Source: Candidatus Thalassarchaeaceae archaeon
GTDB lineage: Archaea > Thermoplasmatota > Poseidoniia > Poseidoniales > Thalassarchaeaceae
DNA length: 34,362 nucleotides
Direction of reading: 5' to 3'
NCBI GenBank assembly: GCA_023700245.1
Contig: JAJPRE010000002.1
Coordinates: forward strand, 1 to 34,362
A program made the translations under genes and the position numbers. The notes beneath the pieces were generated by a model. It saw nothing but the letters and a program-made list of their open reading frames with translations, did not search any database and was not told where the DNA came from. Positions 15,777 through 24,050 of this stretch are shown piece by piece; the stretch's first letter is position 1; every line of letters starts with the position of its first letter.

Positions 15777-17525
15777 TTAATAGTCGTTAAGTTCCTTTTG
15801 TTCCCTTGATTTGAAATTAATTATTTTCCTTTCATTGGGCCTTGAATTCAATTTGGTTTGATCAAATTTAGAGACTTTTGGTTGCCGTATGGCCTTTTCA
15901 CGTTCAATAAATTCTTCCGGAGTCATAACAACATCTGAATCAATTATCGAAAAATTATCTAATTTTGCCCTATCTATATTCTTTAAATTTGGAAGAGTGC
16001 GCTTAACTCTTTGAACAGCCTTCTTCATATTGTTTTCTCTTCTTAATGCAGCTATGCTAGCGCCTTCATCTCTGGTCCCTTCCGCCACTAAAACTATCAC
16101 TTCTCCTTCTCTATGTCTCCCAGTCCGACCTCTTCTTTGAATGGTTCTAGTTTCACTAGAAACAGGTTCATAAAATATTACTAAATCCGCACTAGGGATA
16201 TCTAATCCTTCTTCTCCGACTGAGGTCGAAAGTAATATATTAGAATTTCCATTTTTGAACTCCTCTAATTTCTCAATTTGTTTTTTGGGATTCATACCTT
16301 CTTCTCCAATTCTTTTTGATTGTCCAACAAATTTAATTGCCCTAGCACCCTTTAAATCATTTAAAGCAACTTCAAGTACCTTTATGGTATCCCGATAGTT
16401 TGCGAAAATAATTATTCTGCTATTAGAATTTCTTCGTAATCTTTCTCTCACTAACCGTCTTACTGCACTAATCTTCGAGTGAACTTCATCCCTTTGTTGA
16501 ATATTATTAATTAAATTTTGAATTCTCAAATCTCTCATAAACATTCGAATAGATTTATTGTCTAAGTTCATTTCCATTCTATTTAAAAATTCACCAGAAG
16601 CTGCTGTTCCTTGACACATTAGGTGATTTATCAAATGATGTAATCGCATTGCAATCGCAATTTGAGAAACTGAAATAAATGCTGTCTTATCTCCTCTTGT
16701 AATGGCGGCCTGCGCTCTTTCCATAGCCGTAGTTAATCCAATATGATTAATTTCTCCAGGCAGGACATATCTTCCCTTACGCCTTTCCTGATCAACAATT
16801 CCTTGTTGCCAAATTTTTAATGGATTAGCCATATTATGGATCTCTTCGGGAACTACAACTTTAATTTCCTGAATTTCTAAATTGGATAAATATCCTGTTA
16901 ACATATAATCTTCGGAGGATCTAAGGTGAATTCTATTAATTGATAACCTTGTACAAATCTCTGCCACTTTAGAAATTGTATGCCCAGGGCTCGCAGTCAT
17001 AGCAAGAATCAATCCATAATCAGAATTAGAATTATACATTTCACCTAATTCTGCCATGGCATGATTACCAGTGGAATGATGTGCTTCATCTATAATCATC
17101 ATTGAACAATTAGAAATATCTAAAATTCCATTTTTTATGTCATTTCTAGCAACTTGGGGAGTCGCAATTATGATACGGGATGATTGCCACAATTTTAACC
17201 GTGTTTTTTTAGGGTTTTGACCGGTTATTGAGATAGGAGGGTGACCATTACTCTCAATCATTTTAATCATTCCCTGTAGATGTTGATTGACGAGAGCAAC
17301 AGTTGGTGCAATCATTAGGATCCAACCATCGTCTTTAGTTAATTTTTCAGCTGTAGCCATCCATGCTACAGCAGTTTTACCTGCAGCAGTTGGTAGTACT
17401 AACATCATCGAATTAGTTAGAATTTCGTTTAATGCTTCCAATTGATATGCTCGTGCCTCAACTGTCTTTTCAGACAAGTTAACATGGGTTACCATGGGTG
17501 GCATGTATAGTTCGTTAGCGGACAT
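15777..17525 (-). CDS. Hef/FANCM-type superfamily 2 DNA helicase, helicase part only
   Basis: An ATP-driven helicase for forked or branched DNA at stalled replication forks. The 582 residues carry the SF2 motifs: Walker A LPTAAGKTAVAW (K50), APTVALVNQ, the DEAH box IIDEAHHSTGNHAMAE (146-149), TASPG, an insert domain (about 200-345), then IIIFANYRDT, FVGQSKRIGEEGMNPKKQIE, STSVGEEGLDIPSADLVIFYEPV and QRRGRTGR (463-470). The run from FVGQ to RRGRTGR is very close to archaeal Hef. Typical euryarchaeal Hef continues with an XPF/ERCC4 nuclease and helix-hairpin-helix part, for about 750 residues in total. Here the protein ends after about 110 residues of basic tail, with no nuclease motif (GDY.../ERK). 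It is transcribed divergently from the ribosomal operon and ends 5 bases from the converging HdrB-like gene. Confidence 0.9.
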   Translation of the reverse strand: MSANELYMPPMVTHVNLSEKTVEARAYQLEALNEILTNSMMLVLPTAAGKTAVAWMATAEKLTKDDGWILMIAPTVALVNQHLQGMIKMIESNGHPPISITGQNPKKTRLKLWQSSRIIIATPQVARNDIKNGILDISNCSMMIIDEAHHSTGNHAMAELGEMYNSNSDYGLILAMTASPGHTISKVAEICTRLSINRIHLRSSEDYMLTGYLSNLEIQEIKVVVPEEIHNMANPLKIWQQGIVDQERRKGRYVLPGEINHIGLTTAMERAQAAITRGDKTAFISVSQIAIAMRLHHLINHLMCQGTAASGEFLNRMEMNLDNKSIRMFMRDLRIQNLINNIQQRDEVHSKISAVRRLVRERLRRNSNSRIIIFANYRDTIKVLEVALNDLKGARAIKFVGQSKRIGEEGMNPKKQIEKLEEFKNGNSNILLSTSVGEEGLDIPSADLVIFYEPVSSETRTIQRRGRTGRHREGEVIVLVAEGTRDEGASIAALRRENNMKKAVQRVKRTLPNLKNIDRAKLDNFSIIDSDVVMTPEEFIEREKAIRQPKVSKFDQTKLNSRPNERKIINFKSREQKELNDY

Positions 17526-17785
17526 AGTTCAAAATGGTTGACACAATTTTGATACTTGAGTTCCATGGGATGAGATTGTTACTATCCCGATTCGTTCAAA
17601 TAGGGTATGTTAGTCGGAAGGCCGCTCACAACGTGAGATACCAGACACCTAGGGCTCTGTTTAACAACCCAAATGTTGTTTTTACAATCGTAAAATCAAC
17701 ATCGGTGCCACGGTATCTCCTTAGCGTTTTGGGCCCTTTGTTGCCGTTTACGGCAAAAAACGGAATTTAATAGGAGAAATGCAAA
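17526..17785. promoter_or_regulatory. Divergent promoter region and leader of the ribosomal-protein operon
   Basis: This 260-base gap separates the helicase (leftward) from uL3 (rightward). An AT-rich TATA-like stretch about 20-30 bases before the helicase ATG could serve that gene. On the plus strand the leader holds small inverted repeats: CTCAC/GTGAG near 17627-17639; AACAAC (17663-17668) with GTTGTT (17675-17680), followed by TTT; and TTGCCGT (17741-17747) with ACGGCAA (17750-17756). The last lies 30 bases before the uL3 start. Such hairpins could control operon expression, but no known ribosomal-protein autoregulatory element was recognised. A 78-codon open frame across the region is probably chance. 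Confidence 0.45.
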
Positions 17786-18865
17786 ATGGCAGATAAGAGT
17801 AAACCGCGCAGAGGTAGTATGGGCTATAGCCCTAGGAAACGTGCGGTTCGTCAGTTTCCTCGTATCTCATCATGGCCGGAACAAGAATCTTCTGAAATAA
17901 GAATTCAGGGATTCTCGGGATGGAAAGCCGGTATGACTCATATAATGATGCGCGACAATAATCCTAACTCTACATCCGCCGGCCAAGAAATTAGAAAAGC
18001 AGTTACAGTTGTAGAGGCGCCACCAATGAAAGTTCTTGCAGTAAGGGGCTACGCTAACACTCCATATGGCATGCAAACTGCCGGCGAAGTATGGGCAGAT
18101 TTATCCGAATCTTCTCCGGATGGGCTTATGCCTAGATTAGCAAATGACACAAAGGCCAAAAATGGTGAAGATGAAGGAATTAAGCCTGAAAAAAGAGGTG
18201 GCAGAATTCCGATAAGGAAGAAAGAAAATATTGAAGAATCATTTGAGGCTTTAAAATCTTACAATTTATGTGAAGTTAGGTTAATTGTAGCAACACAACC
18301 TAAACTAGTTAGAAGTATACCAACAAAAATACCCGAGATCATGGAAGTAGGATTAGTTGGCGGGGATGAAGCTTCTCGCCTAGAGTGGGCTAAAAATCGC
18401 CTTGGAGATTTTATCAGTATTGATGATGTATTCAAAGTTGGCCAAGAGATAGATGTAGTCGGAGTTACCAAAGGAAAAGGTTGGCAAGGATCGATAAAAA
18501 GATGGGGAATAAAATTACTAAGTCATAAAAACAGTAAACGTCGAAGGCAAGGCGGAAATATGGGAGACTTCGGTACTGCATACGTTAGGAAAACTATCAG
18601 GCAAGCAGGACAAGTAGGATATCATAAGAGGACCGAATTAAATAAAAGGATATTAAGAATCTCTAATCCAGAAGAATCTGAGGTTACTCCAGCAGGTGGG
18701 TTCTTGCATTATGGGGAAGTTAGAAATCCTTATGTCGTATTCCAAGGTAGCCTTCCAGGTCCAGCTAAAAGAATGTTAAGATTCAGAGACCCTATTCGTC
18801 CAAAAAATACTAAGTCTGAAGTTGAGATAACATATCTTAGTACTTCGAGCAAGCAGGGTGTGTGA
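17786..18865 (+). CDS. rpl3: Ribosomal protein uL3
   Basis: A large-subunit protein that binds 23S rRNA near the peptidyl-transferase centre and starts assembly. It has 359 residues, slightly longer than the ~340 usual in archaea. Recognisable segments: the basic start KPRRGSMGYSPRKRAVRQFPRI, the FSGWKAGMTHI motif near residue 53, VTKGKGWQGSIKRWG, and KRRRQGGNMGDFGTAYVRKTIRQAGQVGYHKRTELNKRIL, the extended loop that reaches the ribosome core. A Shine-Dalgarno-like AGGAGA precedes the ATG. It is the first gene of the 25-gene operon and overlaps the next by 4 bases. Confidence 0.97.
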   Translation: MADKSKPRRGSMGYSPRKRAVRQFPRISSWPEQESSEIRIQGFSGWKAGMTHIMMRDNNPNSTSAGQEIRKAVTVVEAPPMKVLAVRGYANTPYGMQTAGEVWADLSESSPDGLMPRLANDTKAKNGEDEGIKPEKRGGRIPIRKKENIEESFEALKSYNLCEVRLIVATQPKLVRSIPTKIPEIMEVGLVGGDEASRLEWAKNRLGDFISIDDVFKVGQEIDVVGVTKGKGWQGSIKRWGIKLLSHKNSKRRRQGGNMGDFGTAYVRKTIRQAGQVGYHKRTELNKRILRISNPEESEVTPAGGFLHYGEVRNPYVVFQGSLPGPAKRMLRFRDPIRPKNTKSEVEITYLSTSSKQGV

Positions 18866-19749
18866 TTATATTGAAGATTAAGACCTACAATCTACTTAAC
18901 TCAGTTGTCCAAGAAGAATTGGATGCAGGTTTATTGGCAGAAACATATGAAGTAGACACCAAAGATGGAAAAAATATATCTCTTCCAGAAGTATTTGAAT
19001 CTGAAATCCGTTTAGACCTAGTAAAATCCGCTGTCCATGCGTCTAGGGCTAATAGGAGACAACCCTATGGGCACAGGGAACATGATGGAAAAAGAGCTCC
19101 TCAACCTGGTATGAAACATTCCGTGGAGTGGTGGGGCAAAGGCCGAGGAGTATCCAGAATTATGAGAAAGACCGGTCAAAGAACCGCTGCTCAAAATCCT
19201 CATACAAGGGGAGGAAGGAGGGCACATGGGCCTATGGTAGCTAAAGATTGGTCCCAAAAACTTAATTCTAAACAAAAAACATTAGCAAGGAACTCTGCCA
19301 TAAGTGCAACCACTGATGTTGGCATGGTTTCTTCTAGAGGCCATCATTTTAATGAAAATTTGAGATTCCCAATTGTAATAGATGATTATGTTGAATCAAG
19401 AAATGGTTCAGAAGAAAAATATGATTTAGAATCTTTACCTCTTCAATATGCTACTCGTAAATTTATCGCAATGATGGAAGGTTTAGGATTAGGAGCAGAT
19501 TTGACACGTGCTAAAGATGGTCGCAAGATAAGGGCTGGAAAAGCAACAATGAGAAGTCGTAAATACAGAACTCCTAAGAGCATTTTACTCGTCGTTTCAA
19601 AGAAAGATGGATTACACAAGGCAGCAAAAAATGTACCTGGTGTAGATGTAGTATCTGCTAAAGATCTATGTGCAGAAGATCTTGCACCAGGTGGAGATTT
19701 AGGCAGATTAACAGTTTGGACTAGGTCAGCAATAGAAGCATTGGAGTGA
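18862..19749 (+). CDS. rpl4: Ribosomal protein uL4
   Basis: A large-subunit protein whose long loop lines the exit tunnel. It has 295 residues, somewhat longer than the ~250-270 common in archaea. The tunnel loop is seen in SRANRRQPYGHREHDGKRAP to KGRGVSRIMRKTGQRTAAQNPHTRGGRRAHGP (about residues 60-125), and the conserved globular end in KSILLVVSKKDGLHKAAKNVPGVDV. The GTG at 18862 overlaps the uL3 stop; a TTG three codons later (18871) is an alternative start. Confidence 0.95.
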   Translation: MIILKIKTYNLLNSVVQEELDAGLLAETYEVDTKDGKNISLPEVFESEIRLDLVKSAVHASRANRRQPYGHREHDGKRAPQPGMKHSVEWWGKGRGVSRIMRKTGQRTAAQNPHTRGGRRAHGPMVAKDWSQKLNSKQKTLARNSAISATTDVGMVSSRGHHFNENLRFPIVIDDYVESRNGSEEKYDLESLPLQYATRKFIAMMEGLGLGADLTRAKDGRKIRAGKATMRSRKYRTPKSILLVVSKKDGLHKAAKNVPGVDVVSAKDLCAEDLAPGGDLGRLTVWTRSAIEALE

Positions 19750-19754
19750 TTAAA

Positions 19755-20045
19755 ATGGTTGACCCTTATAGTATAATTTTAATGCCTTGGATTACGGAAA
19801 AAACTCTAGAAGCCAGAAGGGTCGCTGATTTTGATGGCAAGTATAGAGAAAATAATAACAGGATTGAATTCATAGTCAGAAGAGAGGCTACAAAGCCTCA
19901 AATAAGGGCTGCTATTGAAAAACTATTGGATGTCAAAGTTGATAAAGTTAATACTAAAATTACTAGATCAGGTAAACATGCTAGTATAAGATTAGCAGAA
20001 GGTTATGATGCAGAAGAAGCCGCGCTAAAGTTGGGCGCGTTTTAA
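19755..20045 (+). CDS. rpl23: Ribosomal protein uL23
   Basis: A large-subunit protein at the tunnel exit, where the signal recognition particle and translocon dock. The ATG at 19755 gives 96 residues; the frame also allows a GTG at 19746 inside the uL4 stop region, but the ATG follows GGAGTGAT at good distance. Family hallmarks are MPWITEKTLEARR near the start and TKPQIRAAIEKLLDVKVDKVNTKI in the middle. Confidence 0.95.
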   Translation: MVDPYSIILMPWITEKTLEARRVADFDGKYRENNNRIEFIVRREATKPQIRAAIEKLLDVKVDKVNTKITRSGKHASIRLAEGYDAEEAALKLGAF

Positions 20046-20061
20046 TTAATGAGGTGATATA

Positions 20062-20775
20062 ATGGGTAAAAGAACACGTTCACAACGCAGAGGTTCAAGT
20101 CCGAAGAATAGAGTTAATTCGCATCGCTTCCCTGCTTTCAATAAATTACCACGTAAAACAGATGAGGTCGCTACAATCATAGATTTGATTCATAGTCCAG
20201 CCCACACAGCACCATTGGCTAAATTAAAGTTTGAAGATGGAACAATAGGACATTTTGCTGCCCCTGAAGGAACTTCTGTTGGTCAAAACATTGCATTTGG
20301 TGAAAATGTAACATTAAGGCCAGGCAATGTAACTACCTTGGATAGGATACCTGAAGGGACTCCGGTCTGTAATGTTGAATTAAGGCCAGGAGATGGAGGT
20401 AAGTTTGCAAAATCTGGAGGTAATTCAGCTATATTGGAAACACGTATGGAAGATACTGTAAGAGTAAGATTACCCAGTGGCAAACTCAAGGAACTACACT
20501 CTAAATGCCGCGCTACGATTGGAATTTTAGGTGGCCACGGTAGAACTGATAAGCCCTTAATGAAAGCTGGTGCAGCACACCATAGGGCAAAAGCAAGAGG
20601 AAAATTATATCCAACTGTTAGCGGGGTCGCTATGAACCCAGTAGATCACCCTCATGGTGGAGGAAACCATCAAGCAGTTCACGGTCCAAACTCTGTAAGT
20701 AGAAATTCACCACCTGGAATGAAAGTTGGTAATATAGCACCAAGCAGAACAGGTAGAGGAAGAAGAAAGGAGTAG
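20062..20775 (+). CDS. rpl2: Ribosomal protein uL2
   Basis: A large-subunit core protein needed for subunit joining and the peptidyl-transferase centre. At 237 residues it has the normal archaeal length. The conserved C-terminal block GVAMNPVDHPHGGGNHQ (188-204) includes the histidine linked with peptidyl-transferase activity, and the end is the basic IAPSRTGRGRRK. GAGGTGAT ten bases before the ATG is a clear ribosome-binding site. Confidence 0.97.
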   Translation: MGKRTRSQRRGSSPKNRVNSHRFPAFNKLPRKTDEVATIIDLIHSPAHTAPLAKLKFEDGTIGHFAAPEGTSVGQNIAFGENVTLRPGNVTTLDRIPEGTPVCNVELRPGDGGKFAKSGGNSAILETRMEDTVRVRLPSGKLKELHSKCRATIGILGGHGRTDKPLMKAGAAHHRAKARGKLYPTVSGVAMNPVDHPHGGGNHQAVHGPNSVSRNSPPGMKVGNIAPSRTGRGRRKE

Positions 20776-20782
20776 ATTAGTT

Positions 20783-21283
20783 ATGGCAAGAAAATCCAAG
20801 AAAATGTTCCGGTCCCCTAAACTAGCAAGACGTCAAGCTAGAAAGCGAAGATCAAAGATTAGTGAACGTAGGAAAAAAGAATTCCTATGGAGGGGTTACA
20901 CTCTAGCAGAATTATTGGAAATGCCACTATATCCTCCTGAAGACGATCAAGAGTCTCCTTGTATAGCAACTTTAATGCCATCACGGGCAAAAAGATCTCT
21001 CGCAAGAGGACTAAATCCTGAATGTGAAAAGCTTTTAATGAAAATTAGAGAAAATGATGGAGATAAAATAGTAAAAACTCATTGTAGGGGCATGTATGTT
21101 CTACCCGAGATGGTCGGTACAAATATGGGAATTCATGATGGTAGATCTTTCATAAATGTAGAAATAATTCCTGAAATGATCGGTCACGCTCTGGGTGAAT
21201 TTGCAAGAACTAGGGCTTCAGTTACACATACAGGACCGGGTGTTGGTGCTACCCGATCGTCACAGCACGTATCCCTAAAGTGA
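20783..21283 (+). CDS. rps19: Ribosomal protein uS19
   Basis: A small-subunit head protein that contacts uS13 and the A-site tRNA region. It has 166 residues, longer than the ~135-150 usual in archaea because of extra N-terminal basic residues (MARKSKKMFRSPKLARRQARKRRSK). Recognisable parts: FLWRGYTLAELLEMP, the KTHCRGMYVLPEMVGTNMGIHDG core, and EMIGHALGEFARTRASVTHTGPGVGATRSS at the C-terminus. Confidence 0.96.
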   Translation: MARKSKKMFRSPKLARRQARKRRSKISERRKKEFLWRGYTLAELLEMPLYPPEDDQESPCIATLMPSRAKRSLARGLNPECEKLLMKIRENDGDKIVKTHCRGMYVLPEMVGTNMGIHDGRSFINVEIIPEMIGHALGEFARTRASVTHTGPGVGATRSSQHVSLK

Positions 21284-21292
21284 GGAATTAAA

Positions 21293-21817
21293 ATGAGTCG
21301 AGAAGTAGGTAAATCACAATCCGGATACACTCAATTGTTAGAGGGGTCTTACCTTTCAACTGCTAGGGCAGTTAATGTCAATGTTCATCACAAGCACTGC
21401 TACCATGTAGCTAAAGCACTTAGAGGAATGAATGCTGCAAGTGCCTTAATCTATTTGGATGATGTAATCAATAAGAAGAAAGCAATTCCGTATACTCGTA
21501 GATCTAGAAAAGGTAGGGGTGGAAATACTATGGCAGGCCATAGGAAAGGAAAAATTGGCCCAGGAGCGTACCCGAACAAAGCTTCTAAAGAATTCGTAAA
21601 ATTAATTTCTAGTGCAATGGATAATGCAAGCCAAAGATATGATACAATTGAGCCTGATGATATGGTAATAACTCACATAGCAGCCCATAGGGGCCAAATA
21701 GCAACAAATTGGAGGCCTAGGGCGCAAGGACGTGCTACTCCAAGTAACCACTATCAAGTAAATCTGGAAGTATTCCTGGAATACTTTGGCGAAGATGAAG
21801 AAGAGGATGACTTCTGA
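21293..21817 (+). CDS. rpl22: Ribosomal protein uL22
   Basis: A large-subunit protein with a beta-hairpin in the exit tunnel. It has 174 residues. The N-terminus has the archaeal/eukaryal pattern with AKALRGMNAASALIYLDDVINKKKAIPYTRR, the middle has basic GPGAYPNKASKEFVKLISSAMDNA, and the hairpin reads ITHIAAHRGQI to RPRAQGRATPSNH. It ends in the acidic tail GEDEEEDDF, unusual but not unique. The start is preceded by GAGGAATTAAA. Confidence 0.95.
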   Translation: MSREVGKSQSGYTQLLEGSYLSTARAVNVNVHHKHCYHVAKALRGMNAASALIYLDDVINKKKAIPYTRRSRKGRGGNTMAGHRKGKIGPGAYPNKASKEFVKLISSAMDNASQRYDTIEPDDMVITHIAAHRGQIATNWRPRAQGRATPSNHYQVNLEVFLEYFGEDEEEDDF

Positions 21818-21826
21818 GGTGAAATT

Positions 21827-22543
21827 ATGAGGCAAAATACTATTCGTACAATTCTCAACCGTAATGTTGAGCGTCAATTAGTTCGAGAATACTTACTAAA
21901 AGAAACAGAGAGAGCAGGATTTGGAGGATTAACCTTCAATAGGACTCCCGAAGGAACAAAAGTGACATTAAAGGCGGAACAAGTTGGAAGAGTTATCGGC
22001 CGAAGAGGTAAAGTAATTCATGAATTACAACGCCGACTACAAGAAGATTTCAATATTCACGAACCTCAATTAGAAGTTGATGAGATTGAAGAATCTAGAT
22101 TAAATGCTCAAGTAATGGCTAGTAGACTGGCTAGTTCTTTAGAAAGAGGATGGTTTTTCAGAAGAGCAGGACATAGTACGGCTCAAAATATAATGGATGC
22201 AGGCGCAAGAGGTTGCTTAGTTATATTAAGTGGTAAAATAACAGGAGCAAGGCACAGAGTAGAAAAATTCCAACAAGGTCACATCAAATTTTGCGGAGAA
22301 ACAGCTCTTGAATTTATGGATACAGGTTTCTCAACTGCGGTTAAGAAACTTGGTACTATTGGCTGTACTGTCAGAATAATGAGAAAAGGAGTCAAATTAC
22401 CTCATGAAGTCACTGTATTTGAACGTCATGAAGTAGGACTCCCAGCTCTAGAAGAAATTGCTATGATTAAACCTGAAATATTAACTGATGATCAATTTGA
22501 TTCCAACGTCGTATCAAATATTCTACCTAAGGAGGAAGAATGA
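21827..22543 (+). CDS. rps3: Ribosomal protein uS3
   Basis: A small-subunit protein at the mRNA entry channel. It has 238 residues, with a type-2 KH domain showing the GxxG-like VIGRRGK (56-62) followed by VIHELQRRLQ. The C-terminal domain contains GARGCLVILSGKITGARHRVEKFQQGHIKF, the conserved uS3 core. An acidic end (PKEEE) overlaps the uL29 start by 4 bases. GAGGTG precedes the ATG. Confidence 0.96.
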   Translation: MRQNTIRTILNRNVERQLVREYLLKETERAGFGGLTFNRTPEGTKVTLKAEQVGRVIGRRGKVIHELQRRLQEDFNIHEPQLEVDEIEESRLNAQVMASRLASSLERGWFFRRAGHSTAQNIMDAGARGCLVILSGKITGARHRVEKFQQGHIKFCGETALEFMDTGFSTAVKKLGTIGCTVRIMRKGVKLPHEVTVFERHEVGLPALEEIAMIKPEILTDDQFDSNVVSNILPKEEE

Positions 22544-22746
22544 TGAGTCACGTCAAGTCTAGGGACATAGATTCTATGAATCTGGAACAACGAGAACGTC
22601 GTCTGTTAGAATTAAAAGAAGAATTATTACAATTACGTGCTCAACAAGCCCTTGGAGGATCTTCAGCAGATGCTGGGGCTTACAAACAAACTCGTCGATC
22701 AATAGCCAGATTAATTACTAAAATTAATCAGGGGACTAAGGAGTAG
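22540..22746 (+). CDS. rpl29: Ribosomal protein uL29
   Basis: A short (68 residues) large-subunit protein near the tunnel exit. It is the expected two-helix hairpin: MNLEQRERRLLELKEELLQLRAQQALGGSS, then YKQTRRSIARLITKINQ. Two ATGs at 22540 and 22543 are possible starts, both just after AAGGAGGAAG. It overlaps the uS3 stop. Confidence 0.94.
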   Translation: MMSHVKSRDIDSMNLEQRERRLLELKEELLQLRAQQALGGSSADAGAYKQTRRSIARLITKINQGTKE

Positions 22747-22752
22747 AAATAA

Positions 22753-23052
22753 ATGGCAGGTATATGTAATCTTTGCGGACTACCTGATGAATTGTGTATA
22801 TGTCAAGAAATAGCAAAGGAACAACAAAAAGCAGTAATATCAGTAGTAAGAAGGAGGTATGGAAAAATGGTAACTATGATTGAAGGTATCGATGATACCG
22901 CTATCGATATCAGTCAACTTGCTAAAATACTGAAGGGTGCATGCGCCAGTGGTGGAACTGTCAAAGATAGGACCATTGAATTACAAGGAGATCATAAGAA
23001 ACGAGCCTCCAAAGTACTCGAACAGAATGGCTATCAAGTGGAGGTGAGGTAA
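22753..23052 (+). CDS. Translation initiation factor aIF1 (SUI1/eIF1 family)
   Basis: This factor helps the small subunit choose the correct start codon. It has 99 residues: an N-terminal cysteine cluster typical of archaeal aIF1 (CNLCGLPDELCIC, Cys 5, 8, 15 and 17, likely zinc-binding) and then the SUI1 fold with GKMVTMIEGID and LKGACASGGTVKDRTIELQGDHKKRASKVL. It sits between uL29 and RNase P p29, its normal place in euryarchaea. Confidence 0.95.
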   Translation: MAGICNLCGLPDELCICQEIAKEQQKAVISVVRRRYGKMVTMIEGIDDTAIDISQLAKILKGACASGGTVKDRTIELQGDHKKRASKVLEQNGYQVEVR

Positions 23053-23310
23053 TTGACTAATATCATAAACTTACCTTGGATTTCTAGGAACTTATATGTC
23101 ACTGATTCTTGTGACTCCACTTTAATTGGAATTTCAGGTACAGTTCTAAATGAGACAAAAAGAACTATTTCTATACATTCCGATAATAAAGAATTAAACT
23201 TAGCTAAAAATGTAATTAAATTTACAATAGATGATAACGAAGAAATAGATGGTTTATCTGTTTCTCAAAGGCCAGAAGATAGAATTAATCGAAAATATAG
23301 GAGAAATTAA
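23053..23310 (+). CDS. rnp1: RNase P protein subunit p29 (Rnp1)
   Basis: A protein subunit of RNase P, which trims tRNA 5' ends. It has 85 residues, with the Sm-like beta barrel of the POP4/Rpp29 family: GISGTVLNETKRTISIHSD, KFTIDD and RPEDRINRKYRR. The start is a TTG directly after the aIF1 stop, preceded by GGAGGTGAGG. Gene order (aIF1, Rnp1, uS17) supports the call more than sequence similarity alone. Confidence 0.9.
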   Translation: MTNIINLPWISRNLYVTDSCDSTLIGISGTVLNETKRTISIHSDNKELNLAKNVIKFTIDDNEEIDGLSVSQRPEDRINRKYRRN

Positions 23311-23311
23311 G

Positions 23312-23644
23312 ATGAGAGATATAGGAGTAGATGTAAACTCCCCTCAAGGGGAATGGGATGGGAATATGAATTGTCCATTCTATGGAAATTTAAGAGTAAG
23401 GGGACAAATAATAGAAGGAATAGTTTCTACATCCTCAATGCAAAATGCAATTGTTGTTGAACGTAGAATGCAACGTTATATGACAAAGTATGAGAGATAT
23501 GAAAAACGTACAAGACGCTATTCTGCTCACCTCCCGTCATGCATAGGGGAATTAAATCCTGGCGATAAGGTTAGAATAATGGAATGTAGGCCTTTATCTA
23601 AAACAATTAAATTCTGTGTCATAGATATGGAGGCATCAAAATGA
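23312..23644 (+). CDS. rps17: Ribosomal protein uS17
   Basis: A primary 16S-binding small-subunit protein. The ATG at 23312 follows AGGAGA and gives 110 residues (MRDIGVDVNSPQGEWDGN); the same frame is open further upstream inside rnp1, but those codons are not translated in the family. The OB-fold core CPFYGNLRVRGQIIEGIVSTSSMQNAIVVER and the LNPGDKVRIMECRPLSKTIKFCVI end are clear. It overlaps uL14 by 4 bases. Confidence 0.95.
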   Translation: MRDIGVDVNSPQGEWDGNMNCPFYGNLRVRGQIIEGIVSTSSMQNAIVVERRMQRYMTKYERYEKRTRRYSAHLPSCIGELNPGDKVRIMECRPLSKTIKFCVIDMEASK

Positions 23645-24039
23645 AGGGAATAGCTGGCAAAGTAACTGCAGGTTTACCTACGGCTGCAAAGATAGATTGT
23701 GTCGATAACACTGGTGCCAAGATTGTACAGCTAATCAACGTCCCAAAAAAAGGTGGTGTAGCTAGTAGATATCCCGCTGCTGGAGTAGGCGATATGATAA
23801 AAGTTACAGTTAAAAGGGGAACTCCAGAAACCCGCCGTCAAATTTTCAATGCAATAATCATAAGGCAAACAAGGCCTTTTAGGAGAGTAGATGGAACATG
23901 GGCAAGATTTGAAGATAATGCTTGTGTATTAGTTAATGAGAAAGGCGACTTACAAGGTTCTGACATAAAAGGCCCTGTTAGCCGAGAAGCTGCTGAAAGG
24001 TGGCCAAGAATAGCCGCAACGGCTAAACAAATTGTATGA
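23641..24039 (+). CDS. rpl14: Ribosomal protein uL14
   Basis: A large-subunit protein at the intersubunit bridge. It has 132 residues of normal length. Recognisable: AKIDCVDNTGAKIVQLINV near the start, VGDMIKVTVKRGTPETRRQIFNAIIIRQTRPFRR in the middle, and RFEDNACVLVNEKGDLQGSDIKGPVSREAAERWPRIA at the end. Confidence 0.97.
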   Translation: MKGIAGKVTAGLPTAAKIDCVDNTGAKIVQLINVPKKGGVASRYPAAGVGDMIKVTVKRGTPETRRQIFNAIIIRQTRPFRRVDGTWARFEDNACVLVNEKGDLQGSDIKGPVSREAAERWPRIAATAKQIV

Positions 24040-24050
24040 GGTGGGATGAT

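Noticed and set aside
17534-17770. A 78-codon open frame between the helicase and uL3
   Set aside because: It begins 9 bases from the helicase start, overlaps the expected promoters and hairpins, has no clear ribosome-binding site and resembles no family. Probably chance.
24036-24050. A more upstream start for uL24
   Set aside because: The ATG at 24036 lies in the uL14 stop and lacks a ribosome-binding site; the ATG at 24051 has GAGGTG at the right distance.
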